Assembly (NCBI RefSeq): GCF_021155765.1
Contig: NC_060106.1
Location: forward strand, 21,292,031 to 21,356,030
Reading direction: 5' to 3'
DNA: 64,000 nt
DNA from: Diprion similis
Taxonomy: Eukaryota > Arthropoda > Insecta > Hymenoptera > Diprionidae
Part shown: in pieces, positions 49,209 through 64,000 of the stretch
Numbering within the stretch: the stretch's first letter is position 1
Layout of the letters: each line of letters begins with the position of its first letter
Notes under the pieces: model-generated
What the model was told of the DNA's origin: nothing
The model's database searches: none
The model's input: only the letters and a program-made list of their open reading frames with translations
Translations under genes and position numbers: made by a program

Positions 49209-50290
49209 TCACGCGATAAGGCTGTAGCAACGTTTCTGCTTCTTCGACCGAACTCTTCTCGGATAATGATAATGAAAGGTGCGGACGTCGCGGCCAGTAC
49301 TTTACTCCACATTCGAACTCTCTCGAGTGCTTCAGTGCTCTCGACCTTCTTTGAATAACCTGGGTTGTATCTTGTAGCATGCGACCCCTTACCCATCATA
49401 TGGTCACAACTCCACCTACATGAAATGAACGTTCGTAGCTTGTAAATTTCATAAGCGACCAATATACAGATCAGTAACTGATCGTGAGTACGTATCGTAT
49501 CTGATGGTCAGTTCTCGAGGGTCACTACATCGAAAAAAGCAACCCCATTTTTAAATTTCATAATTTTTTTTATTCATTGCTTTTGAAAGAAAATTTATTT
49601 TATTACAGTGTTTTTTATTAATCTCAGTATGGTTTAATTCGGTAAGAAAAAACAATTGAACCATTTACTTTTGTGTAAAGAATTCTCAGGTTCCTGGAAA
49701 AAATATCTCACAGCTGAAGTGTTGATTGCAAAATTGTTGGAGTGCAAATCCGCGTTGCATAATCACGCATCGCATCTGCATCATGCTTGCATCCATACAT
49801 GTTTTTTACCTTTGAACGCAGCGGGAAATTTCCTTACAATTAGAAACTGGGAAAATAGCATATGCAGTACATACTATTATGCTAAGATTAATTTTAAGAG
49901 TAAATATGTATGTATGTATGGGAGAACTGTACACCCTATAGTTCTACATACGTACGTGGATCTACCTGGTGTACTGTTGTGTATGCAACAAGATTTTGAA
50001 GTTTCATCTCTTGAGCTTTGACGTATATTTATAAGATCTACAGTACGTATAGTTATCCTTCTGCTTTGAGCCCTTGTTGAGGTCTCTGCTTGTCACCACT
50101 TGTCATTCCAGTCAATTCCAGTCGAAAAGACCGCAGTTACATAATCTAACCTGAAGAAGTTGAATGATCCGACAGCTGTCAGCAGTACTTGCCGCAAAAC
50201 AAAAACGCAGAGTGCAGGTGCAAGCCAAGTTCGCGATCGTCATTCCGACATTTGAGGTAAAAAGGGTAAAAAGAAGAGCTTATTCTACCT
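49209..50290. promoter_or_regulatory. Divergent spacer between PDPR and the DUSP gene
   Basis: About 1.1 kb that must hold both promoters. No coding frame is recognised and no TATA box stands out at either end. Confidence 0.4.
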
Positions 50291-50838
50291 ATGGCGAAGG
50301 GTGGAGATTCCTCGAAGGGTGGTGTAAGTTTCAACTTGTGCTCTAGGCATATAAATCTGATTATAATTTGCGAAATGGGATTTTACGTCAATCGAGACTT
50401 TAGGTAGACAGTAGATGCTCAACACATCCTCATCACTCACGAGGTGTAAATGATGCAATTTGCGTCGCGTTTCGATCGTCTTTAACAGTCTCAACGCTGA
50501 CCATTGTTGTGCGAATGCGTAATCCGACGACCGCCGTTTCGGTGCTTAGAAATTTTGCAAGGCGAATTTAAAAATAAACATTTGATTCATCATGCAACAG
50601 CGTCGGTGGGGATTGAGGTCGCGCTTATTTTTTATTAGCAGTCGAGTATCATTTCCGAGATGAAAAGCACGTGGCGGGACAGAGATCGGGTGAGCAAATT
50701 TTCAATAATCACGGTTTATGGTTGTTACGATTTAAGGTCACGTCGACAACGTGTCCTCTCGATTATTTGAAAAATCACGGTAATAGTTGTCTGCCTTTAC
50801 CTTCAGGATTAACAAATCAGAGGATCAGTTTCTTTTTT

Positions 50839-50871
<33 letters not shown>

Positions 50872-51805
50872 GTGACTGGAGTCTGAACTCTGAAATTTAT
50901 CATTAGTCAACAGTTAAACCTGTATCATATATTCTTCTTTTACCCCATAAACGCAGGACTTTCAGAAACACTTAGCTGGCGGTGAGACAACTGGCCAATA
51001 CTTGGCCCAGGTTCTCTACAATACTAAAACCGATTTTAAGCCGCTGCCTGGATTTACAGAAAAAGATGACAACACCAGTTCCTATCGTCTTCAAGCAAGT
51101 GTTGACTGCGACGAAGTCTGTCCCAATATTTATATCGGAGATGCGTAAGTGTTTTTCACTGACACAATTTATCTTAGCTGCATCGACTTTGATTTCTAAA
51201 AACTAACAGTTCTTGCCTGGAGGATCAAAATTTACACGGGCAATAATAAAGACAGGCATTACTTTTATCACTGATTTTTCAAGTAAAATTACCGATTTAC
51301 AGAGCAACTGCTAAGAATAAAAAGTACCTGAAAATGCTGGGGATAACACATGTTTTGAATACCGCTGAAGGCAAACGTTTTGGATTCGTCGATACTGATG
51401 CAAATTACTACAAGGACACCACCATGAAGTACATGGGTCTTCCTCTAGCCGATTTACCTTCGACCTGCATTAATCAATACTTTCATGCAGCAGCGACATT
51501 TATTGAAGAAGCCGTGTCCACGGGAGGTATTGCAATCTATTGTTTATTACTAACTCTGATCATCAATTTTAATCCACGTAAATACATGTGTAATGGATCT
51601 GGTTTTAGGCAAGGCGTTTGTTCATTGCATGATGGGTATGTCACGCAGCGCGACGTGCGTTCTCGCCTACCTCATGATTAAAGAACAAATGCTTGCTTCG
51701 AAAGCAATTCAAACAGTACGTAGCAATCGAGACATTCATCCCAATGATGGCTTCCTTCGTCAGTTGGCCGAATTGGATAACCAGCTACGCAGGCAACGTT
51801 TATAA
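50291..51805 (+). CDS. DUSP3-like dual-specificity protein phosphatase
   Basis: Four exons, 50291-50323, 50957-51144, 51303-51526 and 51609-51805, give 213 residues. The first exon encodes only [11 protein letters not shown] and ends at a consensus donor GTAAGT in phase 0; it is chosen by phase and splice fit, so it is the weakest part. The catalytic P-loop is [11 protein letters not shown], with nucleophile Cys155 and Arg161 (CX5R). The general-acid loop is PLADLPS. The YIGDA...A.....L...GITHVLN segment is typical of atypical DUSPs (DUSP3/13/26/29 group). Family knowledge: small cytosolic or nuclear phosphatases acting on phosphotyrosine and phosphothreonine, often of MAP kinases. There is no kinase-interaction domain, so the substrate is not predictable. 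A 30-base G run sits in intron 1. Confidence 0.88.
50841..50870. repeat. Poly-G homopolymer, 30 bases
   Basis: An unbroken G run after eight T, in intron 1 of the DUSP gene about 85 bases upstream of its acceptor. It could form a G-quadruplex or mark a sequencing-length error. Confidence 0.85.
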
Positions 51806-53801
51806 TAAGCAATAATTAAGTACCTTAAATTGAATATCTTTATACACTTCTCACCTACTACAAACCTCAAGTATTGAGAAGAGCGAACCAATACACTAAT
51901 CTTAAGATGTCAAAATAACTATTGCAATATTTTTTATCAAACAGCTATTAATGCCAAATATTTGCCTTTTATCAATGTTTGATGTGCATGTATGTCGCAA
52001 ATGCGTCAATACCAAATTTAACAGTTTGTATGTGTATATCTCAGGAATATTCGATGAAGCGGACACCTCCAGGTAATTTAAGGCAACTGCCTTATACTGT
52101 GCCTTGCATTGTGGGTTTAGGGACCCCACTTCACTGAACATTCCAGGAATGTACGAGCGTTTACAAAACATGCAATCATTGCTCACTTGGAAGACTGTTT
52201 TGAAACGTAGATTTGCAATTGTAACAATTTTGGGAGCAAACCTGAATCTTTATATAATAATATGGACGTTATAGTGCAGGACAATTAATATACTTTACAA
52301 AACTAATGCTGTATAATATATTCAAACAACAAACCACTATGCAAACAGTATCAAATGTAACCCAAACGATTACGACCAAAGTTTTCAACGATAATTCTCT
52401 TTTTTGCAACAATATCGCAATTCGCAAAATAATGCCTTTGTGATTCTGTTTAGAACTTGACGTCTGTAATAGTCATCTGCCATACTTTGTAAATAATTCA
52501 CCAACAAATTGTGTAACAACTTTGTGCATATATACAGATCTCTTTCGATGTACCTGCATTTCTTGGACATGAAGTACCGTATTGTTTCAAACTTAATACG
52601 TCGACATTTAATTCTAGGAATCTGTTTTTGGAATTATTCCTCAAATATGCATGTATGGTTAACCGCCACCTATAAGTAAGGTAAGAGTTGTTCAACTTAT
52701 ATTCAGCACCAAAAACCTCGGCATACGTATAATATTTGAAACAATATGCTGACTATACATATACGTGTAAGATACTAATACACACCAACAACGAAGTGCT
52801 TATTAGTTAGATAGCGTTTTACAGAACTAGCGTGAATATGAGTACAAAAAGCATCGCATAGTATTTACCAAAACATTTAATATCATTCCTCTGACTTGGC
52901 CTTTCAGCGATCATGTCAGATAATAAATACTTTGTTATGTTATGTTAAATCAAATAAAGCGGAGTTTCAGCAGTATTGTAATATGAAGCAATGATTATTA
53001 AACAAGCGGCATACAAATGGCTTACACATTGTACAAATAATATTCATATCAGCAAAATGCACTAAATTCATATCTTGTGTATGCAATTACAATAAGATTC
53101 GTAATTCAGGATGTTAAATAAAAATGCATATGACGCAAAATTCTCTAGTTATATTAAAGAAACCCCCTCTTATATTGTGTCAATTTGTATTGGATTCACT
53201 ATTTCCCAAATGGAGAGCTTCATGGGCTGGTACGAGTCAGAAGTAATGCAATTCTTGCTGCAACAATTGGTGGACTTTGTTGTCAACATTGAAATTCTGT
53301 CTTTCAAGTAAAAACACTTATAATTAAATACAGTCTGGTAATCGCATGATTCAGATGGCCAACCAATTAATTCGACAGCCATTAGTAATTAGTCTTTATG
53401 AGCTCTTATTAGAATAAATGTTCATCTGATATGTTAAAAATATATCTTCTCATAATTGCATTAGAATTAGAAAGCAAGGATATGTTTGGCAGACGAATAA
53501 CATAATCAGTTTCTCACACTCTAATTAATGACAACAATAGTCTCCATCTCCAGCCAAGTTGTATTCTAATGTAAGAACAATTATCTTGATTTGTTAGATT
53601 AGGAATTTGTCAGTCTTCCAGGAAAGAATTTTTTGAAGACTGTGGGAAAATATAAAAACTACGAACACGTCTTAGTTAGGAAATAATTTTGTTGGCCATT
53701 TCTTGCCTGGATGATGGAAGGTCACGTGGAATAATTGAGCAGAACACTCTTGAGTTTTATCAGTTTACTTTATTTTTAGAAAAGAAAAAAGCACACCTAG
53801 A
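51806..53801. other. Convergent 3' region between the DUSP gene and RpL13
   Basis: AT-rich. Presumably a long 3' UTR of the DUSP gene on the plus strand and the short RpL13 3' UTR at the right end. No coding exon is recognised on either strand. Confidence 0.5.
53769..53774 (-). terminator. Poly(A) signal of RpL13
   Basis: AATAAA on the minus strand, 27 bases after the stop. The short 3' UTR is typical of ribosomal protein genes. Confidence 0.65.
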
Positions 53802-54776
53802 TTACTTCTTGGCTTTCTTCTCTTTGGGGGCCTTAGTAACGTCGTCAGGGTTCTCAGCAGCGTCTTTAACACGTTTGGCACGTATACCAACAAGACGAGC
53901 GTCGGCTCTAGCTTTACGCAGCGTAATGTAGGCAGAGAATTTCTTCTCTTCGTCCGTAACTACACGTGCCTTAGCCTTAGCAGGTGCTTGATGTCTGACT
54001 GGCATCACTTCGCCCTTAATTTGAGATGCAACCTTACGCTCTTCCTCTGTTGCTTCTCCCTTCTTGATCTATGAACATTTATATTTATGTGTTACACAAT
54101 TTGTATAACAGCGGCATGGATATTCAGCACCAATACAAGGCTTGAGATCAATGACATCTTGCATGTAACGGTATTAAGAATTGCCTAATTTTTTAAACAT
54201 AAAATTAGATGCATACCTTCTTCTCATTGATCGGGAAGAGAATCAACTTGGCTCTGTATTCCTTGAGCCGTTGTGCATTGGTTTGCAGAGACTCTACAGA
54301 CTTGTTTCGTCTGCGATGGTCAACAGCGATGCCGATGGTCCTTGCAAATTTCTTGTTAAGACCAGCGCTTTTCAATTCTTCTAAAGTAAATCCTTTGCCT
54401 GCTCTGACCTTAGCATGGTAACGGAAAGTTGGGCAATGGACAATTGGCCTCAGCAGAGAAGCAGGTCTGGGAATTAATTACAAAATATGACACAGAGCAC
54501 AGTAATATTTTGAACGGCATATACAAGGGGACGACAGCCAAAAGACAAGAGTGTTCATCCGTGGAGTATGGAAATAATATCTCGAAAAAATAGGTGTAAC
54601 GCATCCTCGGAATAAATTATCCAATAACATTACCTGGGAGCTACCGCACGTGCTTTCTTGACACGGTTTTGTCTTCGACGGTATTTGCGGGCTGGCTGGT
54701 TAAACCAGGTCTTCACAAATCGTTGCCAATCTTTGTGGAAGTGCCCATTCGGGATCATGTTATTGCGCTTACCCAT
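53802..54776 (-). CDS. RpL13: 60S ribosomal protein L13 (eL13)
   Basis: Three coding exons on the minus strand, 54776-54634, 54466-54217 and 54068-53802, give 219 residues, close to the insect and human lengths. The sequence is highly basic and diagnostic: [18 protein letters not shown] at the start, [32 protein letters not shown] and [17 protein letters not shown], ending in a Lys-rich tail [10 protein letters not shown]. It is a structural component of the large ribosomal subunit. An acceptor 12 bases upstream of the ATG shows that the leader is spliced to a separate untranslated exon (see 55305-55335). Confidence 0.98.
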
Positions 54777-55304
54777 CTTGGCACCACTGCACAACAAAGA
54801 TTTTGTTAAACAAGTTTAGTGCACAGGACATCAAATCAGTAGCATACCAATATCATTAATTTATAATTAAGTAACCCGATTCGCATAGAACGATCAGAAA
54901 CGAATGTATGATTCAAAGATATTGTACACAGTGTATACAGCGGAATTATAGGTTAGGTTAGGTTATGTTTTCCGTCACGTCTGTCACTCAAGATCAGGTA
55001 TAAGGTGTAATATAAGTAATATTGTTATTTGTATATTAGGTTCAGTCCGGGGTCTGAGCAACTATATGTAATAGTGGCTTTCAAGTCAATTAAGAAAGAC
55101 TGAGATATTCAACTCGACAATGTTGATCGTCGTATCGAACCTTACGTATCACAAAGTTTAAAACTTATGCTTATTAAGAGTATAAATATGTAGAGCGTAT
55201 CATACACGTGAATTCAGTCGAGAATTTTCACTGCACCGTAATTTCTGAAAAACGGTGTGATCGCGGGGATATGGATTGATTTTACGTCAAGAAAATAGCC
55301 TTAC

Positions 55305-55335
55305 CACCTTGTTTAAGGCAGCACACCGGAAAAGG
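55305..55335 (-). promoter_or_regulatory. RpL13 untranslated first exon with 5' TOP start
   Basis: On the minus strand the sequence CCTTTTCCGGTGTGCTGCC resembles a terminal oligopyrimidine transcription start of a ribosomal protein gene. It is followed within 31 bases by the donor GGTG/GTAAGG. It pairs with the acceptor at 54789. A TOP start implies growth-dependent (TOR-linked) translational control. Confidence 0.6.
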
Positions 55336-55736
55336 AGCAATCTCGGAAAGACGGAAGTAATGATGTTCGAAGAGAATTCGAAGTCAAAATAAGATCCGTG
55401 AACGGTATAGAAATCAAAATATTGGATATATTGGAGTTCTGTACTTCAATAATTCTTGGTTATTAAGTTAATTCGTAGTGCAAATATTTTGGATACTTCA
55501 CACCGAATTCGCAGAACTTGACTTTAAATACTCACTGAAAACTTCACTTTCGTTTCAACCAATGGGAAAGTCGGATTCGTGCTCAAGACAGGCTCAAAGC
55601 TACGGTACGAAGTGTAAAACAAAAACTTTGAGGTTAGAGTAGCATACCAATGCCCGTCGCTTTTACGTTTTGAATTTCGAATCAAGCCGACAGATACACA
55701 CACGAAATGCATTACAAGTGCTTGTACTCGTCGAAA
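55336..55736. promoter_or_regulatory. Shared promoter between RpL13 and LARS2
   Basis: About 400 bases separate the inferred RpL13 start and the LARS2 coding start, transcribed in opposite directions. No other gene fits here, so it is probably a bidirectional promoter. Confidence 0.5.
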
Positions 55737-59663
<3,927 letters not shown>

Positions 59664-59874
59664 ATGAGTTAGGTGTTGACCTTGAAGCAACGTACTTTCA
59701 GATATTTGCGGACGACTATTCAAGTACTGAATAAGAACTCTAAGGATTTACTTGAAGTTGTGTCAAACTGCTAATTTGAAAAAAGCGGTTTTAAGTTGTA
59801 ACATTTCACAAAATGTTAAAGTTTTGCACATACTACCACTGGGTGGTACTCTACAGCGCAAATACAGGCTATTT

Positions 59875-61128
59875 TCAATCTAAATAGAACTCTGAACGCT
59901 GCCAGTATAAATATATCAGAGAACCCGCAAGATTTACTCTGCATTTTTTTTTAAACGAAGTAGGAGAGAAATGCAAGAGAGAAATCATTAGATGCAATGG
60001 CTTACCCAATCTCAGGTTCTCCAAGGTAACCATTGTGTGGGAAAGTTTCCAGAAATTTGATATAGTCAGCTGGTAGGCCACTTTCCCGAGCTCCCCTCAG
60101 AATTGTGTCCCTTGAGGGAGAAAAATATTATATTCAACTGTCTTGACAGAAGCTAGAGACCAGTTAATAAGCAGAATAATACCTGTATGCGGCAGAAGGT
60201 CTTCTATCCTGTGGCAAAAGATCGCCGGTGAGGTGCTCCTGTGGGTTATTGCATTGTTGGTAGACTTTGCACTTCAGAAACGAACCGTTCGGCGTTTCAA
60301 TATCCACAATTTTTGGAAAATACAATTTGTCCCCTACACCTTCCTGCTGGTCTAAACTAGCTATGTTGGAATTATCTATTTCCCAGATAGCACCCCACAC
60401 ATGCTCGTTTTCAGTAGGCACTATTGTAGCTGAGGCTCCGTGCCACCGTTTGGAATACGTTGCAAAGTCTAGCCTGAAATCCTGGATGAGCAAGGGCATG
60501 TTGAGATATTTTTTTGACTGTGTCTCTCTTTGTGTATATTAGCAACAATACTAAAGTATCTACCACAAAAACCGAATCTGTTCTCAGAGATTCATGTAAC
60601 TTTTACTATTAAATTTTTGTGTCTGTTAGTCAAATGGGTTGATTTCTGTTACACAATCTACTCTATGATTTGTAAACTCTGTTGTTAGTTCAAATTACTG
60701 AAACGTGATAGTTATTATTCTGAATTTTGGATTGAATCTGTAAGCTCAGTGTGAAATTTTTTTATATTCAAGAAGCAGTGATAAGCCTAATTTTAAACTC
60801 TCTATCAGGAAAAAAATTTAAAGTCTAAATTGAAAATCATCAAATCACATTTGAAGCTAGTATATCTATTTAACATAATTTAATTTTACCCACTAATCAT
60901 CTTGCAGATAAAATTCACCCTTCTATTACTAGTTTCACTCAAGACTGGGTTCGATAGCTGAGCAGTTTAAAAGGGACGAATTTTACTTGCAAGATGGCAA
61001 AACCATAAATGCGTTCGTACCTTAAGCCGTCCGATGTCCCGTCGTACAGCAGTTGGATTATTAATGTGAATACGTTTTGCGAGCAAGTTGCTGCCGTAGG
61101 CAAAATACAGGAACGTGTTGCTGGCCAT
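59875..61128 (-). CDS. GGCT: Gamma-glutamylcyclotransferase (GGCT)
   Basis: Four exons on the minus strand, 61128-61021, 60481-60183, 60110-60006 and 59938-59875, give 191 residues. The start MASNTFLYFAYGSNLL carries the family's YGSN substrate-binding loop (11-14). LDFATYSKRWHG, WGAIWEI and SLDQQEGV follow, the last with the predicted catalytic glutamate at 83. Family knowledge: a cytosolic enzyme that converts gamma-glutamyl amino acids to 5-oxoproline and the free amino acid in the glutathione (gamma-glutamyl) cycle. The first three exons are secure. The last 21 codons come from an exon chosen only because its acceptor and phase fit, and they lack family similarity; another last exon is possible. 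Confidence 0.88.
60482..61020 (-). other. GGCT intron 1
   Basis: 539-base AT-rich intron, donor GTACGA and acceptor CATCCAG. Nothing else is recognised. Confidence 0.6.
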
Positions 61129-61960
61129 CGTAAAGCGAGGTTAACTGTCGTCAGTCTGTTATGAGAATGTGGCACTAGAAAAACTGGATAGACGTAGACG
61201 GTATGTGAGGGGTGAAAGTCATCAGGAAACTTCCCCCCGGGAATTATCTTTTATCTTGTTTATTCAATTATCGTGAACTCTGCACTGTGGTTCGTCGTCC
61301 GTTTTTCATGGTTCGTCATTATTTAGACTCGTCACAACATAGGCACGTGGACAGTGTCTAAGCGTGCACAGGCGCACGTGGCTCCAAGCGTACCCGGTTG
61401 CAGAACATGCGGCGTAATTAGATTAAACGAAATCCGCCCGTATATAGGCAAGCGCTGTGACACGTCTCAAAAATTGTTGCACAAATTGCCTAGACACAGG
61501 CGGGTTTACCCTGTAATAATTTTTCTGTAGTGCGCATAGACTCTGGAATGGTGCTGACCACTACTTTTTGTGATTCAGAATTATCTTTTCTTTTGCTTGG
61601 TAAAATTAATATCTAATACATTACTTTGACGTCGTGATATATCATTTGTATGAGATTGGCATAGGTATAGAAATAATTACGTGAATGAGGATTTTTGAGC
61701 ATGATTATATTTGGTAAAACTCGCTCCGTTTGTTACATTGTGTACACATGATGTTAGATTATTAATATAATATTAACTACGTAATTACTGAAAGAGTATA
61801 ATGTCTTACTTTTAAACGTTGTAGATAGTTTTTAAAGTTAGTAAATCGTGTACTGTATGATTGCTTCAATTAAGTAGTGCAAATGATGTTACGAATATGT
61901 GTTGTCGGATGACCGTAGGAGAATATGTACAGAAAAATGAGTATGAAACAAAGGGGGGGG
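61129..61960. other. Spacer between GGCT promoter and the DM-domain gene 3' end
   Basis: Both genes are on the minus strand, so this holds the GGCT promoter (GC-richer, 61129-61460) and the 3' UTR of the DM-domain gene. No coding sequence is seen. Confidence 0.5.
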
Positions 61961-63490
61961 TCATTTTGTTCCGATAATTGATTCAACGCTGAAAGATATC
62001 ACCGGTTTCTTTTCGAAAATCGGTGGGGGTGAGACGACATATGACGTTCCGTGTTTACCGGATGGGTTGAAATTCTCCCGCGGACTAGAGGCTGCAAATA
62101 TGAAACCACTGAGTCTTGTTTTGGAGGTTTGAGCCTCATTCGAAGACGTGTACCAAGGGGCAGCGGTTTGGTACGCCGGGTACAACGATTGTAAGTCTAA
62201 ACTCTCGTCAGCAAACGTCCGTCTTTTCCGTTGTCGATCACTCGGCGATAGAGCGGCCAAGATCTGGGGTGCTGGCATTACTATAACAGAAAATCGTAAT
62301 TTCGATCAGAGGAACTTTCGGCTTTGCGTCTTCGACGAATTTGACCGAGAGATTGTTAGAGAGATATACGTTAGAGTAACCGCTAACTTAAGGGTATCGT
62401 AATCGATTTCTGCAGGTCGATCGGATCCGGAAATGAAAAGAGATGACGTTGACTAGACCACAATTCTCTAAAGTTTAATAAAATCTAGACATCGGTACAT
62501 AAGTATATTATATATAGCTCGCACCATCGTTGAGCTCGCACAACAGCTGTGGACAAGAGTATCACCTTTTATGATTTCCTTTCGTTGCTTTGAAACTCTA
62601 GGAATGTCAGATGTACAAAAATAACAGGATTTCGTTCCTTGGAAAACTGATGGAAGTGATACTGTATCATTTACAAGAATAAGAAATGGTAAAGGCTCGG
62701 GGAAGAAGGGGGGGACGGGGAAATCGTCCAAAGTAAACGATCGTAAAGTTATTTGGGGCTCGTTGTGTATCTACTCGCCTTAAGATGTTTGCAGAGTGAT
62801 GTAAACAAAGTTTTATTGTCTCGAGGGTCGGCAAGTTTGAGTGTACATTGCACCCTGAATTCACGTATACCTATACATGTTGCACGTACACAATTTGAAT
62901 TTATAAAATTCGCGTTCCCTTGAGTAAACTCGTAAATAACGAAGCAAACGTATACGTCAACTCGTATTGTTAGTTGGGTAAACAAACCCGTATGGTAGTC
63001 GAGTTACAGTACCGTAAGTTGCTATACCTGCGGACTGTAGTCCACCACTCCCAGGCAAGGCGTTCAAGCTCAAATTCTGCGTAACACTGATCTGCGTTTG
63101 GGTGAAGTGAAGATGATGCTGCAGATTGCGCAGTCTTCGCTGATAAGCGGCAGCAGCACGCTGCTGGTCCCCTATATTATGGACTTGTCCCTCGTTTGCC
63201 AATTTCCCGGACGTGGGGAGCCGTCCATGGTCATTGTTATAGCCGCTTCCGTGTGCCTGTTGCTGCCGACGGAGGGCAACTTGGGCTGCCATAACCCGTT
63301 GACGTTCGACAACCAAAAGGCAGCAGGGACAACGGCAGTCCTTCCATGCGCAGGATCTTTTATGACCCTTCAAACCGGAAATCACCCCGTGGTTTCTGCA
63401 CCGCGCACATTTTGGACTGCGGAGACGATGCTCGATCGATGATGATGCCGACTGTCTCGTTGATGGATCGGTCGATTGATCCGTCTTCAT
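61961..63490 (-). CDS. DM-domain (doublesex/mab-3 related) transcription factor
   Basis: Two exons on the minus strand, 63490-63013 and 62280-61961, join in phase 1 to give 265 residues. The DM domain starts at residue 27: [21 protein letters not shown] then CRCPCC. Zinc ligands C28, C31, H34, H43, C47, C52, C54 and C56 or C57 are all visible. The recognition tail is [19 protein letters not shown] Gln-rich, low-complexity middle follows. The second exon (from [20 protein letters not shown]) ends in FSVESIIG at 256-263, which resembles an eh1 Groucho-binding motif. It belongs with Dmrt2/Dmrt11E- or Dmrt93B-type proteins rather than doublesex itself; I cannot choose between them. No DMA domain is seen. 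It is a nuclear DNA-binding regulator. The first exon is secure; joining exon 2 rests on phase and splice fit. Confidence 0.85.
62281..63012 (-). other. Intron of the DM-domain gene
   Basis: 732 bases, donor GTACTG and acceptor TTCTGTTATAG. The first-exon frame stays open for about 18 codons past the donor, so an unspliced shorter isoform (177 residues) is possible. Confidence 0.5.
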
Positions 63491-64000
63491 AGTTTCTCCG
63501 AGTCTTCTCTTCAGGTAATGTGGGTACCTCTTTGCACTATTAGGTACCTGAAACCTATTTTACTTTCCTAAAACTCACGTTGCCTCCGAGTTTTACAGTT
63601 CCCCGAGCTTCTACTTGACTCAACTCGTACATACAATCATTCACCAAACCGTGTCGATATAGTGGCCACGGGTCTCACTCATCCGTAAGAAATCCCAGCT
63701 TTTCTAATCAACTTTTTCAGCGATACTATAATTCGTAGAGCTTGACACTGTAACACCGATTCGGATCGTTGGGGGATGCGTCGTTTACTCGAGAACTAGA
63801 ACCTTGCGACTGGCTGACTCAACTGGTCCAGGTTTGTCGGAATTGCTCGTATAGATGAGACGTTGCAATGTATACCACTCAATCGGAGGCTGAGAAGACT
63901 GCGTGTTTTTTTTTTTTTATTTTTTTTCAAGGAGGAGGAGGTGTGGTGTTGCCGTTGCCTCCGCCTCCGCCTACGAAATTAAAAACTATTCTTAACCATC
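63491..64000. promoter_or_regulatory. Upstream region of the DM-domain gene
   Basis: GC-moderate sequence upstream of the start codon, with a plus-strand T run (63908-63927) and a GGAGG-rich and CCGCCT-rich tract (63931-63972). Presumably promoter and 5' UTR; an untranslated exon may lie beyond the window. Confidence 0.35.

Noticed and set aside
48808-49380. 190-codon minus-strand frame overlapping PDPR exon 1
   Set aside because: It is in a different frame from the PDPR exon, which has the FAD-binding motif and correct splice phase; this is a shadow frame.
50164-50323. Alternative longer first exon for the DUSP gene (MIRQLSAVLAAKQK)
   Set aside because: It ends in phase 1 at the donor at 50323 and would need an extra exon near 50640-50689. 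The ATG at 50291 joins exon 2 directly in phase 0, which is simpler.
54950-54967. GGTTAGGTTAGGTTA telomere-like motif
   Set aside because: About three units only; no array, so it is most likely chance or an ordinary short interstitial tract.

Overview
This is a window of animal nuclear DNA, AT-rich with many short introns. I read it as an insect, most likely a hymenopteran. That placement is inferred from protein resemblance, compact gene structure and repeat texture; nothing in the window proves it. I rebuilt eleven gene families (thirteen genes) by joining exons at GT-AG borders (one GC-AG). Each full joined model is a whole number of codons, which is a strong internal check.

Layout. 1-11.5 kb has no gene I can support; it holds a GC-rich block with an internal duplication (about 1.4-3.7 kb) and long AT-rich sequence. 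11.5-17.3 kb (minus) is RanBPM (RanBP9/10), a CTLH ubiquitin-ligase subunit. 19.0-27.5 kb (plus) holds three tandem genes derived from the cell-adhesion receptor neuroglian (L1CAM family), all secreted-type and without a membrane anchor. 29.1-33.9 kb (plus) is a TSNAXIP1-like coiled-coil gene. 35.6-36.6 kb (minus) is SAP30BP with an intronless CDS. 40.0-41.6 kb (plus) is the ESCRT-III gene CHMP4/shrub. 43.7-49.2 kb (minus) is PDPR. 50.3-51.8 kb (plus) is a DUSP3-like phosphatase. 53.8-54.8 kb (minus) is RpL13, head to head with mitochondrial leucyl-tRNA synthetase (LARS2, 55.7-59.7 kb, plus). 59.9-61.1 kb (minus) is gamma-glutamylcyclotransferase. 62.0-63.5 kb (minus) is a DM-domain transcription factor.

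The most interesting part is the neuroglian-derived array. The middle gene encodes a signal peptide plus neuroglian Ig domains 1-4 and then stops, the same architecture as lepidopteran hemolin, an immune protein that also arose from a neuroglian-like ancestor. Its two neighbours encode a related signal peptide joined directly to Ig5-Ig6 and four or two fibronectin III domains. The receptor ectodomain has therefore been divided into separate soluble proteins. Flanking non-coding sequence is duplicated too, and a decayed partial copy lies downstream.

The other genes are ordinary housekeeping or regulatory genes. Several insertion-like inverted repeats (39.6, 42.1, 42.5 and 33.0-33.4 kb) and many homopolymer or microsatellite tracts lie between or inside them.
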